From assembly GCA_002471665.1 (NCBI GenBank), contig DKQK01000026.1:4750-68749 (forward strand): DNA of 64,000 nucleotides. The letters are read 5' to 3'. Numbering within the stretch: position 1 is the first letter of the stretch; every line of letters starts with the position of its first letter. Shown piece by piece: positions 51,806-60,048 of the stretch. Both the position numbers and the translations under genes were made by a program. The DNA is from Gammaproteobacteria bacterium UBA7310 (GTDB taxonomy: Bacteria > Pseudomonadota > Gammaproteobacteria > Pseudomonadales > Ketobacteraceae). The notes below the pieces were generated by a model. That model was not told the origin of the DNA and did no database searches. It saw only the letters and a list, made by a program, of their open reading frames with translations.

Positions 51806-52724
51806 TACCTTGTTTTTGTGTTGTATGAGTGTCTGGGTTCACGCTGAGATTTATCAGTGGAAGGATGCCGCGGGCCGGGTCCATTATTCCGATGAAGCGC
51901 CGGACGATACCGACGTCAAAACCGTTACACCCAATACGGAACGGTTGGGCGTACGCTTGAGCAAGCCGGATGAATCCGCCGCCTGGTCGGAGCAGGCCCT
52001 GACGAACAAAAAACCAAGCACAGGCATCCTCTCCCGCCGCCCGCAATCGGTGCCGGAGGATGCGTCGGAAGATGATCTGTGCGAAGGCGTGGTGGGTGAT
52101 TGTTTTACCGAACAGCAGGACTACGTATGTAAACTGCGCTTTAGTCTGCCCTGTAAAAAAATCTATCACTGGAAAGTGTGTCTGCAGCAGGATTGTGAGC
52201 AGAAGGATATTTCCGATCGCTGCAATTCTCCCTTTCATCTATTGGATCGTCGCCCGCCGGTGCTCACCGGTTTGCAGATGGGGCGGGCAATGCCCCTGCA
52301 GGCGCTGGTGTCGGAAAGGGATTGGCAATGTCTGGTCCAGCATGGATTTTACTGTGATGAAGTGGCATCGGAATCCATCTGCCAGCAGCGTTTTGGTCAA
52401 AGTTGCAGTGCGCTGAAAAACTGGGCCGATGAAGCTCGTACCCGCTGCCGGAAGCAACGTGGTAGCGATTGCGATGATATTGACAGCTGGAAACAGTTTC
52501 GGCCCTTGTCACATGAGGAGCGGCAAAAAGCCGGAGTGCGGTTGGCCACAGGCGGCAGTACCTCCCGTGATCTATTGATGGAATCGCTGGGAGTGGAACA
52601 GGATAACCCGGATCAGTATCCCCAATTGCAGCAGGCCCTGGAATCGCTTACCGGGCTTAATATACGCGACCGCCGCCGTCGGTTTGACTGTGATGCGGAA
52701 TGGAAAGAGTTCAAACCCCGCTGA
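51786..52724 (+). CDS. Cys-rich DUF4124 protein
   Basis: The 312-residue precursor starts with TTG at 51786 (GGAGAGGA just upstream), overlapping the lysR 3' end. A signal peptide (1-20) is followed by a DUF4124 domain (EIYQWKDAAGRVHYSDEAP, 21-39). Residues 95-240 contain about 13 cysteines in two similar modules: C-x2-RF-x3-C at Cys115-Cys123 and again at Cys199-Cys207, each followed by a Trp, then two further Cys. The paired pattern suggests disulfide-stabilised repeats in the periplasm. No function can be assigned. A terminator follows at 52930. Confidence 0.8.
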   Translation: MILKWISTLFLCCMSVWVHAEIYQWKDAAGRVHYSDEAPDDTDVKTVTPNTERLGVRLSKPDESAAWSEQALTNKKPSTGILSRRPQSVPEDASEDDLCEGVVGDCFTEQQDYVCKLRFSLPCKKIYHWKVCLQQDCEQKDISDRCNSPFHLLDRRPPVLTGLQMGRAMPLQALVSERDWQCLVQHGFYCDEVASESICQQRFGQSCSALKNWADEARTRCRKQRGSDCDDIDSWKQFRPLSHEERQKAGVRLATGGSTSRDLLMESLGVEQDNPDQYPQLQQALESLTGLNIRDRRRRFDCDAEWKEFKPR

Positions 52725-52929
52725 GCAGGATGACCTCTTCATTCACACAAGTTGTTGTAAGATGCCAGTCCGTTTTTCTGCAGGCTTGGGTAGAATGTCC
52801 GCATGTTCAGTTGATGAACGAAGCTGTGTTGACTTTCACTGTTATGGGTAAAGGGCTACAGAGGGTCCGTTTTCCTGTTCAGGGAAGGCCAAATATATCT
52901 TCTCTTTTTAGCATTTGTGCGTTGAATGC

Positions 52930-52976
52930 ACTCGCCACGCTGTAGATTGGGCTGCATGTGGCGAGTTCTTCTTTTT
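52930..52976 (+). terminator. Terminator downstream of the DUF4124 gene
   Basis: ACTCGCCAC (52930-52938) pairs perfectly with GTGGCGAGT (52958-52966) around a 19-base loop; TCTTCTTTTT follows. The 205 bases between the DUF4124 stop and this hairpin show no gene. Confidence 0.6.
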
Positions 52977-52990
52977 CCGGCCTGGCCTGG

Positions 52991-54286
52991 TCAGTGTAAT
53001 TTCAAGGTAGGGCTGGCCCGTCGATTTATTCGATCCCGCAAAATCAACAGCAAGGTTCTGAACACACCGTGCAGGGTGAACTGGTGCATGCGGTACAGCG
53101 TGATGTACATAAAGCGCGCCAGCTTGCCTTCAAAGGTGAAATCCTTGCTCAGGTTGCCCATGATGTTGCCCACGCTGCCATTTTTACTCAATGAAATCAA
53201 CGATCCCTTATCCTGATATTCAAAGGTCAGCAGTGGCTTGCCGGCCAATCGGCGCTGCAGGGATTTGGCCAGCAGCTTAGCCTGCTGGTGGGCGGACTGT
53301 GCCCGTGGGGGCACCGGCGTATCTGCATCATGGCGCGGACATTGGGCGCAGTCGCCAAAGGCAAAAACATCATCGTCCCGGGTTGTCTGCAGTGTGGCTT
53401 TCACCACCAGCTGGTTGATGCGATTACTCTCCAGTCCGGCGATGCCATGTAAAAAATCCGGTGCCTTGATGCCGGCGCTCCATACTTTCAGAAAGGCGGG
53501 AACAAACTTGCCACTCTTGGTGTGCAAGCCATCGGCGGTGATTTCCGTCACCATTTCGCCGGTCAATACCTTGATGTTCAACTCGTTGAGTTGGCGCAAT
53601 ATGGCAGCAGAGGCTTTTTCAGAAAGCACCGGCAATACCCGGTCTGCAGCTTCAATAATGGTGATGGTCAGGTTCTCCGGTTTGATTTGATCGAAACCGT
53701 ATTCCACCAGTTCGTGGGCTGAATGGTTCAGCTCTGCCGCCAACTCCACTCCGGTTGCGCCGGCACCGACAATAGCAATACTACAATGTTTGGGGTCGGC
53801 GCTGGGATCCTGGTTTGCTTTTAAATACTTATTAAGAAATTTGCGATGAAACGTTTCGGCGGCTGAACGCTTGTCCAGGAAAATACAATGTTCCGCTGCA
53901 CCCTGGGTACCAAAATCATTGGTGTTGCTGCCGATGGCGATCACCAGAGTATCGTATCCCAGGCGTCGCTCCGGCAGTATTTGCTCGCCCTCAACCACAT
54001 GAGCTTCCAGAATCACCTCTTTGCCCTGGCGGTCCAGACCATTCATGCGGCCCATGATGAACTTGAATCGGTGACGCTGGGCGTGTGCCACGTAGTTGAG
54101 TTCATCCACGTCGGCATTCAGCACACCGGCAGCCACCTCGTGCAGGCGGGGCTTCCAAAGGTGAGTCATGTTGGCATCCACCAAAGTGATTTCTGCCTGG
54201 CCACGCTTGCCTGCCTTGTTTCCCAGCAGCGTGGCAAGTTCAAGGCCGCCGGCGCCGCCTCCAACGATGACGATACGATGAGTCAT
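52991..54286 (-). CDS. ndh: Type II NADH dehydrogenase
   Basis: NDH-2 is a peripheral, non-proton-pumping flavoenzyme passing electrons from NADH to quinone. The 431-residue protein has an FAD motif GGGAGGLELA (9-18), a second Rossmann motif IAIVGAGATGVELAAEL near 172 for NADH, the FAFGDCAQCPR segment near 308 and a C-terminal amphipathic region (RFMYITLYRMHQFTLHG) for membrane attachment. It is preceded by a 249-base gap that holds an 8-bp hairpin (GCTGGTGT/ACACCAGC, 54337-54366), in the presumed 5' leader. Confidence 0.95.
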   Translation of the reverse strand: MTHRIVIVGGGAGGLELATLLGNKAGKRGQAEITLVDANMTHLWKPRLHEVAAGVLNADVDELNYVAHAQRHRFKFIMGRMNGLDRQGKEVILEAHVVEGEQILPERRLGYDTLVIAIGSNTNDFGTQGAAEHCIFLDKRSAAETFHRKFLNKYLKANQDPSADPKHCSIAIVGAGATGVELAAELNHSAHELVEYGFDQIKPENLTITIIEAADRVLPVLSEKASAAILRQLNELNIKVLTGEMVTEITADGLHTKSGKFVPAFLKVWSAGIKAPDFLHGIAGLESNRINQLVVKATLQTTRDDDVFAFGDCAQCPRHDADTPVPPRAQSAHQQAKLLAKSLQRRLAGKPLLTFEYQDKGSLISLSKNGSVGNIMGNLSKDFTFEGKLARFMYITLYRMHQFTLHGVFRTLLLILRDRINRRASPTLKLH

Positions 54287-54535
54287 AGTAGTTACCTTTA
54301 CAATGTTAGAAACCGGTTCCCGTCAGATGTGCGGGGGCTGGTGTTCTGGCCATGGATGACACCAGCGATAAAATTCGTTAGTCAGCAATGTGAAACTGCT
54401 CGGTCAGCAACAGGGGTGACCGTGGTTGTGGTGGGCGGCCATTCTAGTGGCCAATCTGACGCACGCAATGACAGTTTTGTAACTGTGAGCGGTCTCCAGG
54501 GCAATAGTATCTCCGGCAAACTGTGCTGGTACAAG

Positions 54536-54919
54536 TCAGCTTTCCAGATCCTGATAATGTTCGGGTACAAAGCGTGGGGTACACAATGCCAGAAAAATCA
54601 AATCGTCTTCACCAGGGTTGTGGATGCGTTGTCGCATGCCGGCGGGAATGATCACAGTGTCTCCGGGGTGTACCGCTGCAGCGGGGTGGTCACCGACTTC
54701 CACCAGCCCTGTTCCAGACAGTATCTGATAGCGCTCCACCGTGTTGTGCAGGCAGTGCCAATGGGTGGTGCGGCCCGGTGTGACCCGAGCCCGGGCGATG
54801 GACAGTGCGGGGTCACAGTCTGAGTTAAGCTGCTCGATGATGTAACAGCCTTCCTCAAAAAAATATTCGGCATCCACATTGAATTTGAGTACCGCAGGGT
54901 GTAATCCCGATTCAGACAT
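54536..54919 (-). CDS. Cupin-domain protein
   Basis: This 127-residue small single-cupin protein has the two cupin motifs: GRTTHWHCLHNTVERYQILSGTG (His residues and Glu for a metal) and the second HPGDTVIIPAGMRQRIHN. No enzyme activity can be read; it may be a small dioxygenase or sugar-isomerase-like protein. It starts 8 bases after the hemJ stop and is likely in the clcA-hemJ-cupin transcript. Confidence 0.88.
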   Translation of the reverse strand: MSESGLHPAVLKFNVDAEYFFEEGCYIIEQLNSDCDPALSIARARVTPGRTTHWHCLHNTVERYQILSGTGLVEVGDHPAAAVHPGDTVIIPAGMRQRIHNPGEDDLIFLALCTPRFVPEHYQDLES

Positions 54920-54927
54920 TGCAGTGC

Positions 54928-55365
54928 CTACAAAGGTTGTTTCAGAGTTGCCAGAATAATGACCGCTACCAGGATGAAAACAGGAACTTCGTTGAATACA
55001 CGATAGAAAGATTCCGAGCGGGTGTTTTCATTGCGGGCAAATTTTTTCAGCATGGCACCACACAGGTGATGATAGCCAATCAACAGTATGATCAGCGTCA
55101 GTTTTATGTGCATCCACAAAGCGGATTTAAAGTAAGGATCCCAGCGATCAACCAGCATCCAGATGCCCAGTATCAACGCCACAATCATTGAGGGCGTCAT
55201 GATGCCACGATACAGTTTTCGCTCCATGATTTTGAAACGTTCGGAGCCCTGGGTGTCACCTTCGGCATTAGCCTGGCAGTGATAAACAAACAACCTTGGT
55301 AAATAGAACAGCGCTGCAAACCAGCAGACAACGGCGATAATGTGAAATGCTTTAACCCAGAGCAT
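54928..55365 (-). CDS. hemJ: Protoporphyrinogen IX oxidase HemJ
   Basis: HemJ oxidises protoporphyrinogen IX to protoporphyrin IX in bacteria without HemG or HemY. The 145-residue integral membrane protein has four helices and the family motifs LWVKAFHIIAVVCWFAALFYLPRLFVYH (conserved His8 at the start) and WMHIKLTLIILLIGYHHLC. The ATG at 55365 is preferred over 55368 because AAGGA is then 6 bases upstream. It follows clcA by 9 bases. Confidence 0.92.
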   Translation of the reverse strand: MLWVKAFHIIAVVCWFAALFYLPRLFVYHCQANAEGDTQGSERFKIMERKLYRGIMTPSMIVALILGIWMLVDRWDPYFKSALWMHIKLTLIILLIGYHHLCGAMLKKFARNENTRSESFYRVFNEVPVFILVAVIILATLKQPL

Positions 55366-55374
55366 CATGCATCC

Positions 55375-57126
55375 TTATATCTGGTAATAGTGCTCGATAT
55401 CCTGTTTGCGGATAACACCAAAAACGCGATAGATATTGGGTGCCGACATGCGCCGCACGTACACCGCGCTGACATCCGCTTTTTGCATCGCCTGCAGCGC
55501 CTCGTGCAACGTTGCGCTCAACAGGATTGGCGTCACATTATCCCGTTTTGCGGGAATTTCCAACAGGTTGATTTTAAATTCTTCCGGGGCTGTTTTGTCT
55601 TCGGAGGGTTGCTCACCCTTTTCTTCCAGGCTGGCAATGTACAGGGCCAGCTCGGCAGCCGGCATAAAATGGGTTGGCTGGCCTTCTTTCTCGATCAGCA
55701 GCCAGTTCGGTTGTTTTTTCAGGATGTCGTCCGCTTCCTCCCGATTGATCAACCGGTTTACCCTGCGCACGTTGCGGTCCATGACGGCGGCCACGCCCAC
55801 CCGGTGTAAGTGTCGAGCCAGGGGGCTGGTGTTCAGAGCAATACCCTGGGCCTGCAAAAACGCCTGAAAAATGCCCCGTTGCCGGAATACCTGCGTGGTG
55901 ATCAGGCTGGAAATCACCACCACCAGCATACCGGGGAAAATAATATTGGCTTCAAAGGTCAGTTCCAGCAAGGTCATTAAGGCGGCCAGTGGCGCTTCCA
56001 GTGTGGCCGCCATCATGCCAGCCATTCCCAGCAACACATACAGTGTGATATTGGAGTCATCCGGTAGCAAGGCACCACCCAGTTTGCCGAACAGGGCGCC
56101 GGCCAGGGCTCCCATGAACAGCGATGGGCCGATGACGCCACCGGGCAAACCGGAGCCCACACAGGCACTGGTGGCCACCAGTTTCAGGACCGCGATGATC
56201 AGCAATGAGCTGACTGTCAGGCTGCCGATCATGGCCGCATCCACCGTGTCGTAACCAATTCCTAGCACTTCCGGTGCCACGAAACCTGCTGCTGCGGTAA
56301 TCATGCCCGCCAGAAAAAAGCGCCAGCCGATCCCCAGGCGGTGGGTGCGTTGATAATACTGCGTGGACAAAAAAATCAGCGCGGCGGCAAGACAGCCAAT
56401 CAGGATTCCGCACAGCACCACAAAGGGAAGCTCCATGAGGGTGCCCAGTTGCACTTCAGGAATGGTAAAGGCCGGCTCATGACCGTACACGGCTCGGGTG
56501 AGAGAGGCTCCCACCACCGATGCGAGGATGATCGGGATAAACGTGCCGATGCTGTACTCCATCATAATCACCTCCATAGCAAAGATGACTCCGGCAATGG
56601 GGGTGTTGAATGAGGCTGAAATGGCCGCCGCACAGCCGCAGCCCGTCAGAATTCGTACGCTGTTGTTGGGGAGCCGGGCCCATTGCCCCAGCAGGCTGCC
56701 GCCGGCGGCGCCCAGGTGTACTGCCGGGCCCTCCCGTCCCATGGACAGGCCGCCGATCAAAGTCAGTGCGGCGCCAAAAAACTGCACCAATAAGCTGCGC
56801 AGGCTGATGGCGCCCTGGTTCAGATTGAAGCGCTCAATGACATAGCCCACACCGGTACGCCGCTCCTCTTTCGGCAGGTAGTGAAAAGCAGCGCCTAGCA
56901 GTACTGCGCAGGTCAGGGGCAGGGCACCCTGCAGCAGAGGGCTCAGGCCTTCGAAGTTTTCGGAATGATCCGGCAGAAACAAGCCAAGGGTCAGTTCAAT
57001 CACCATGCGAAACAGGATGATGATCAGGCCGGAGCTGAGGCCCGCCAGAATTCCCAGCAGCGCCAGCAGTGGCACCGCATCCAGGGTGGACAAACGTTCT
57101 CTTATGCGATCAAGGTCAAAGTTCAT
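55375..57126 (-). CDS. clcA: ClC-family chloride channel/antiporter with CBS domains
   Basis: The 583-residue protein has about ten membrane helices with ClC selectivity motifs GREGPAVHLGAA (about 128-139, the GxExP-type loop) and GSGLPGGVIGPSLFMGA near 322, then two C-terminal cytoplasmic CBS domains (about 435-580) that may bind nucleotides. ClC proteins move chloride, often in exchange for protons. The gating glutamate sits in GREGP as expected. It is divergent from argC; TTGTGA and TATGCT upstream on its strand form a weak promoter. Confidence 0.93.
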   Translation of the reverse strand: MNFDLDRIRERLSTLDAVPLLALLGILAGLSSGLIIILFRMVIELTLGLFLPDHSENFEGLSPLLQGALPLTCAVLLGAAFHYLPKEERRTGVGYVIERFNLNQGAISLRSLLVQFFGAALTLIGGLSMGREGPAVHLGAAGGSLLGQWARLPNNSVRILTGCGCAAAISASFNTPIAGVIFAMEVIMMEYSIGTFIPIILASVVGASLTRAVYGHEPAFTIPEVQLGTLMELPFVVLCGILIGCLAAALIFLSTQYYQRTHRLGIGWRFFLAGMITAAAGFVAPEVLGIGYDTVDAAMIGSLTVSSLLIIAVLKLVATSACVGSGLPGGVIGPSLFMGALAGALFGKLGGALLPDDSNITLYVLLGMAGMMAATLEAPLAALMTLLELTFEANIIFPGMLVVVISSLITTQVFRQRGIFQAFLQAQGIALNTSPLARHLHRVGVAAVMDRNVRRVNRLINREEADDILKKQPNWLLIEKEGQPTHFMPAAELALYIASLEEKGEQPSEDKTAPEEFKINLLEIPAKRDNVTPILLSATLHEALQAMQKADVSAVYVRRMSAPNIYRVFGVIRKQDIEHYYQI

Positions 57127-57333
57127 AACGGGACAGGTCTGCCAAATACGCTACGCTTAAGGAAACGGACAACGGTCTAGAGCATAATCAGAACCCTATC
57201 AGTCACAAAGGCTGCTTGCTCCACCGGGTATTTCAAGCAAAAATTTTGCCTATACAAGGGCTTAGAATTTTTAATACGGTTCCAGCTGCTTTATGATTGC
57301 ACATTCTATCGGCAAGAACGAATCGGGATCTCT

Positions 57334-58380
57334 ATGAATCACAGCGCAAAAATCAAGATTGGAATCGTTGGTGGCACTGGCTACACCGGCGTGGAACTGC
57401 TGCGGTTGTTGGTGCAGCATCCCAATGTCCAGTTGACCGCCGTCACCTCGCGCTCTGAATGTGGGCAGGATGTGCACGCTTTGTACCCGAATTTGCGCGG
57501 CCACCTGGATCTGCAGTTTTCCCAGCCTGATGTGGATAACCTGAGTCAGTGTGATCTTGTGTTCTTTGCGACCCCCAATGGTGTCGCCATGAAAATGGTG
57601 CCGGCGCTACTCAAGGCGAACGTGAAAATTGTGGACCTGGCCGCAGATTTTCGCCTGCGGGATCCGTTACTCTGGGAAAAGTGGTACGGCATGCCCCACG
57701 CTTGCGTCGATGTGCTCGAGCAAGCGGTATATGGCCTGCCGGAAGTCAATCGCCAACAGATCGCCGGTGCCAGCCTGGTGGCTAACCCTGGGTGTTATCC
57801 CACCGCGGTGCAGCTGGGTTTCCTGCCCCTGTTGGAGAACGACCTGATTGATCCGCAGCATCTGATCGCAGATGCCAAGTCCGGTGTCAGTGGTGCCGGG
57901 CGTGAGGCAAAGTTGGGGTCGCTGCTGTGTGAGGCCAGTGAAAACTTCAAATCCTACGGGGTGTCCGGGCATCGGCACTTACCCGAGATCAACCAGGGCC
58001 TGGCTGATGTGAAGGGGGCCCCGGTTGGCCTGACGTTTGTTCCACATCTGACGCCCATGATTCGAGGCATTCACGCAACCTTGTATGGGCGACTGGGCGA
58101 CTCGCTGGAAAATCTGCAGGCTTTGTACGAGGCACGCTTCGCCGATGAACCCTTTGTGGATGTCATGCCGGCAGGGGCAATGCCGGAGACCCGTAGTGTC
58201 AAAGGTTCCAATCAGTGCCGTATGGCGGTACATGTCCCCCAGGGTGGTGACACCGTCGTGGTGCTGTCCGTGATCGATAATCTGGTGAAAGGTGCTGCCG
58301 GGCAGGCGGTTCAGAATATGAACATTATGTGTGGGTTACCTGAGTCAGCTGGGCTGAACCAGGTGGCTCTGATGCCCTGA
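57334..58380 (+). CDS. argC: N-acetyl-gamma-glutamyl-phosphate reductase
   Basis: ArgC carries out the third step of arginine synthesis. The 348-residue protein has a Rossmann start IGIVGGTGYTGVELLRLL (9-26), the catalytic Cys154 in VANPGCYPTAV, and the GVSGAGREAKL and HRHLPEI segments with the catalytic His. TATGAT at 57292-57297 is a plausible -10 in the 207-base gap shared with clcA; the rest of this gap shows no gene. DUF6776 follows 8 bases after the stop. Confidence 0.97.
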   Translation: MNHSAKIKIGIVGGTGYTGVELLRLLVQHPNVQLTAVTSRSECGQDVHALYPNLRGHLDLQFSQPDVDNLSQCDLVFFATPNGVAMKMVPALLKANVKIVDLAADFRLRDPLLWEKWYGMPHACVDVLEQAVYGLPEVNRQQIAGASLVANPGCYPTAVQLGFLPLLENDLIDPQHLIADAKSGVSGAGREAKLGSLLCEASENFKSYGVSGHRHLPEINQGLADVKGAPVGLTFVPHLTPMIRGIHATLYGRLGDSLENLQALYEARFADEPFVDVMPAGAMPETRSVKGSNQCRMAVHVPQGGDTVVVLSVIDNLVKGAAGQAVQNMNIMCGLPESAGLNQVALMP

Positions 58381-58388
58381 GGCCTGCC

Positions 58389-59150
58389 GTGGCAAAATCT
58401 GGTGGCAGCCCGGATCCACAGCTGGTTTTAGTGCCGCAGAAGCAAGGCTCGCGCTGGAAGCGTGCGGCGCTGGGGTTGGCGGTGTTGCTGCTGGTGGCCG
58501 GCGGTTTTTTTGTCGCCGGTTACTACCAGGGCATCCGGGAAAAACTGCATGTGCTGGATGAGCGCGCTGAACTGCAGCGGGAAACCAAGGAACTCAGCAA
58601 AACCCTGTCTCAGCTTCAGGAACAAGCGGCCATACTCAAGCACGGCAGTGAGCTGGAACGGCAGGCGTCAGAACGGGTCAGAAAAGAGAACATCGGATTG
58701 CAGAACCGGGTATCCGAGCTGGAAGAAGCGGTCACGTTCTACAAAAGTATTATGGCGCCCCGCAAGAACGATAAGGGGTTGCGGATCGAGCGTTTGGAGC
58801 TCTCCACCACATTCAATAAACGCCGTTTTAAATACAAGGTGGTGATGACTCAGGTGGCGGACAACAGCTCTTATATCAGTGGTAATGTCACTATGAATTT
58901 ACTTGGCGTGCGTGGAGGCACTAAAGAAAGCCTGTCATTTGAGGAACTTTCCGAAGAGATGGATAAAAGTGGAATTCCTTTTAAATTCCGTTACTTCCAG
59001 AATGTAGATGGTGAAATTGTGGTTCCGGGTGGCTTTGTTCCGGAACAAATTGAGGTAATCGCTCAGTCAAAAGGTCGTAAAGCGACTAGACTTGAAAAGC
59101 GGTTTGATTGGAACGTGCTAGAGGTAAGAAGCGATGTGGGGAAAGGATAA
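58389..59150 (+). CDS. DUF6776-type membrane-anchored coiled-coil protein
   Basis: The 253-residue protein has one N-terminal membrane helix (about 27-46, AALGLAVLLLVAGGFFVAGYY) and a heptad-like coiled coil (about 55-120, LQRETKELSKTLSQLQEQAA). A C-terminal beta domain follows (about 130-245, LRIERLELSTTFNKRRFKYKV). The start is GTG at 58389. It resembles the DUF6776 family usually found next to bactofilins. It overlaps the bactofilin gene by 17 bases, so the two are coupled and may form one envelope scaffold. Confidence 0.85.
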   Translation: MAKSGGSPDPQLVLVPQKQGSRWKRAALGLAVLLLVAGGFFVAGYYQGIREKLHVLDERAELQRETKELSKTLSQLQEQAAILKHGSELERQASERVRKENIGLQNRVSELEEAVTFYKSIMAPRKNDKGLRIERLELSTTFNKRRFKYKVVMTQVADNSSYISGNVTMNLLGVRGGTKESLSFEELSEEMDKSGIPFKFRYFQNVDGEIVVPGGFVPEQIEVIAQSKGRKATRLEKRFDWNVLEVRSDVGKG

Positions 59151-59616
59151 GACAAAAAAAGTAGACTTTGACCGTCATGCTGGCAAAACCACCATGATCG
59201 CGAAAGGCACTGTGATTGATGGTGACGTCAGGTTCGAAGGCGGGCTTTTGGTTGAAGGTACGATCAAAGGGAATGTGAGGGCGGATGATGGCAGCGAAGC
59301 CCTGCTGCGCCTGAGCGAAGCGGGTAAGATTGAGGGTGAAATCCATGTGCCGAATGTCGTGGTTAACGGCAAGGTAAATGGTGATGTGCATTCCTCTGCC
59401 CACGTGGAGCTGGCGGCCAAGGCGGTTGTCAACGGCAATGTTCATTACCATCTGATCGAAATGGTCATGGGGGCGGAAGTGAACGGCTCCCTGGTGCACA
59501 GCCAGCAGAAACCGGCGGTGGAAGAGGTAGCGATTACGCTGGACAAAAAAGCCAAAAAGGATGAAAAACCATCAGGCCTTAACGCTAAAATGGAAACCAA
59601 GCAAAGTCCCGCCTGA
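59134..59616 (+). CDS. Bactofilin (polymer-forming cytoskeletal protein)
   Basis: The 160-residue protein has the bactofilin beta-helix: TMIAKGTVIDGDVRFEGGLLVEGTIKG near residues 20-46, then repeats of hydrophobic and glycine residues up to about 115. The flanking N- and C-terminal tails (basic start, Lys-rich end) are disordered, as is typical. Bactofilins polymerise without nucleotides and position cell-wall enzymes. The M23 peptidase gene 1.5 kb away on the other strand, within the same conserved cluster, may be a functional partner, since such pairs occur in other bacteria. Confidence 0.92.
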   Translation: MWGKDKTKKVDFDRHAGKTTMIAKGTVIDGDVRFEGGLLVEGTIKGNVRADDGSEALLRLSEAGKIEGEIHVPNVVVNGKVNGDVHSSAHVELAAKAVVNGNVHYHLIEMVMGAEVNGSLVHSQQKPAVEEVAITLDKKAKKDEKPSGLNAKMETKQSPA

Positions 59617-59623
59617 TTCGGCT

Positions 59624-59656
59624 ATTCTTGACTAATTTAGTCGGACTTAAGATAAT
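59624..59656 (+). promoter_or_regulatory. erpA promoter overlapped by an IscR type 1-like site
   Basis: TTGACT (59628-59633), a 17-base spacer and GATAAT (59651-59656) form a strong sigma-70 promoter. The 25 bases 59624-59648 match the IscR type 1 consensus at 21 positions, including the conserved inverted core GACT...AGTC (59630-59642), which overlaps the -35. In E. coli, [2Fe-2S]-IscR represses erpA, so this site would adjust erpA to cluster supply. Confidence 0.75.
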
Positions 59657-59664
59657 CCCAAGAT

Positions 59665-59680
59665 GGCGCCCTTTGGCGCC
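59665..59680 (+). other. Hairpin at the 5' end of the erpA mRNA
   Basis: GGCGCC (59665-59670), CTTT loop and GGCGCC (59675-59680) form a perfect stem only a few bases after the predicted transcription start. It may stabilise the message; no terminator T tract follows. Confidence 0.55.
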
Positions 59681-59709
59681 GTCAGTATTTTAAAGGAGTA
59701 TCTCATAAC

Positions 59710-60048
59710 GTGTCTGATGTACCAGCGATGAGCTTCACTGATAATGCGGCCCGCAAGGTCAGGGCGCTGATTGAGGAAGAAGGTAACGATAACCTCAAAC
59801 TGAGGGTGTATATCACCGGTGGAGGTTGTGCCGGGTTTTCCTACGGCTTCAAATTCGATGAGGAAGCCAAAGAGGATGACACCCAGGTGGAAAATCATGG
59901 CGTCACCCTGTTGGTGGACCCCATGAGTATCCAGTATCTCGCCGGTTCTGAAGTGGATTATTCGGAAGGTCTGCAGGGAGCGCAGTTCATAGTGAAAAAC
60001 CCCAATGCCACCAGTACCTGCGGCTGCGGCTCTTCCTTTTCTATTTAG
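59710..60048 (+). CDS. erpA: Iron-sulfur cluster insertion protein ErpA
   Basis: ErpA is an A-type carrier that hands Fe-S clusters to apo-enzymes, including isoprenoid synthesis enzymes. The 112-residue protein has the three conserved cysteines: Cys40 in GGGCAGFSYGF and Cys104, Cys106 in TCGCGSSF. The start is GTG at 59710 with AAGGAG at 59693-59698. An IscR-like site lies in its promoter. Its stop overlaps the anmK stop on the opposite strand by a few bases. Confidence 0.97.
   Translation: MSDVPAMSFTDNAARKVRALIEEEGNDNLKLRVYITGGGCAGFSYGFKFDEEAKEDDTQVENHGVTLLVDPMSIQYLAGSEVDYSEGLQGAQFIVKNPNATSTCGCGSSFSI

Noticed and set aside
52725..52929. Possible small gene or promoter after the DUF4124 gene
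   Set aside because: The open frame at 52700-52945 overlaps the DUF4124 end, has no ribosome binding site, and the TTGACT seen at about 52849 lacks a -10.
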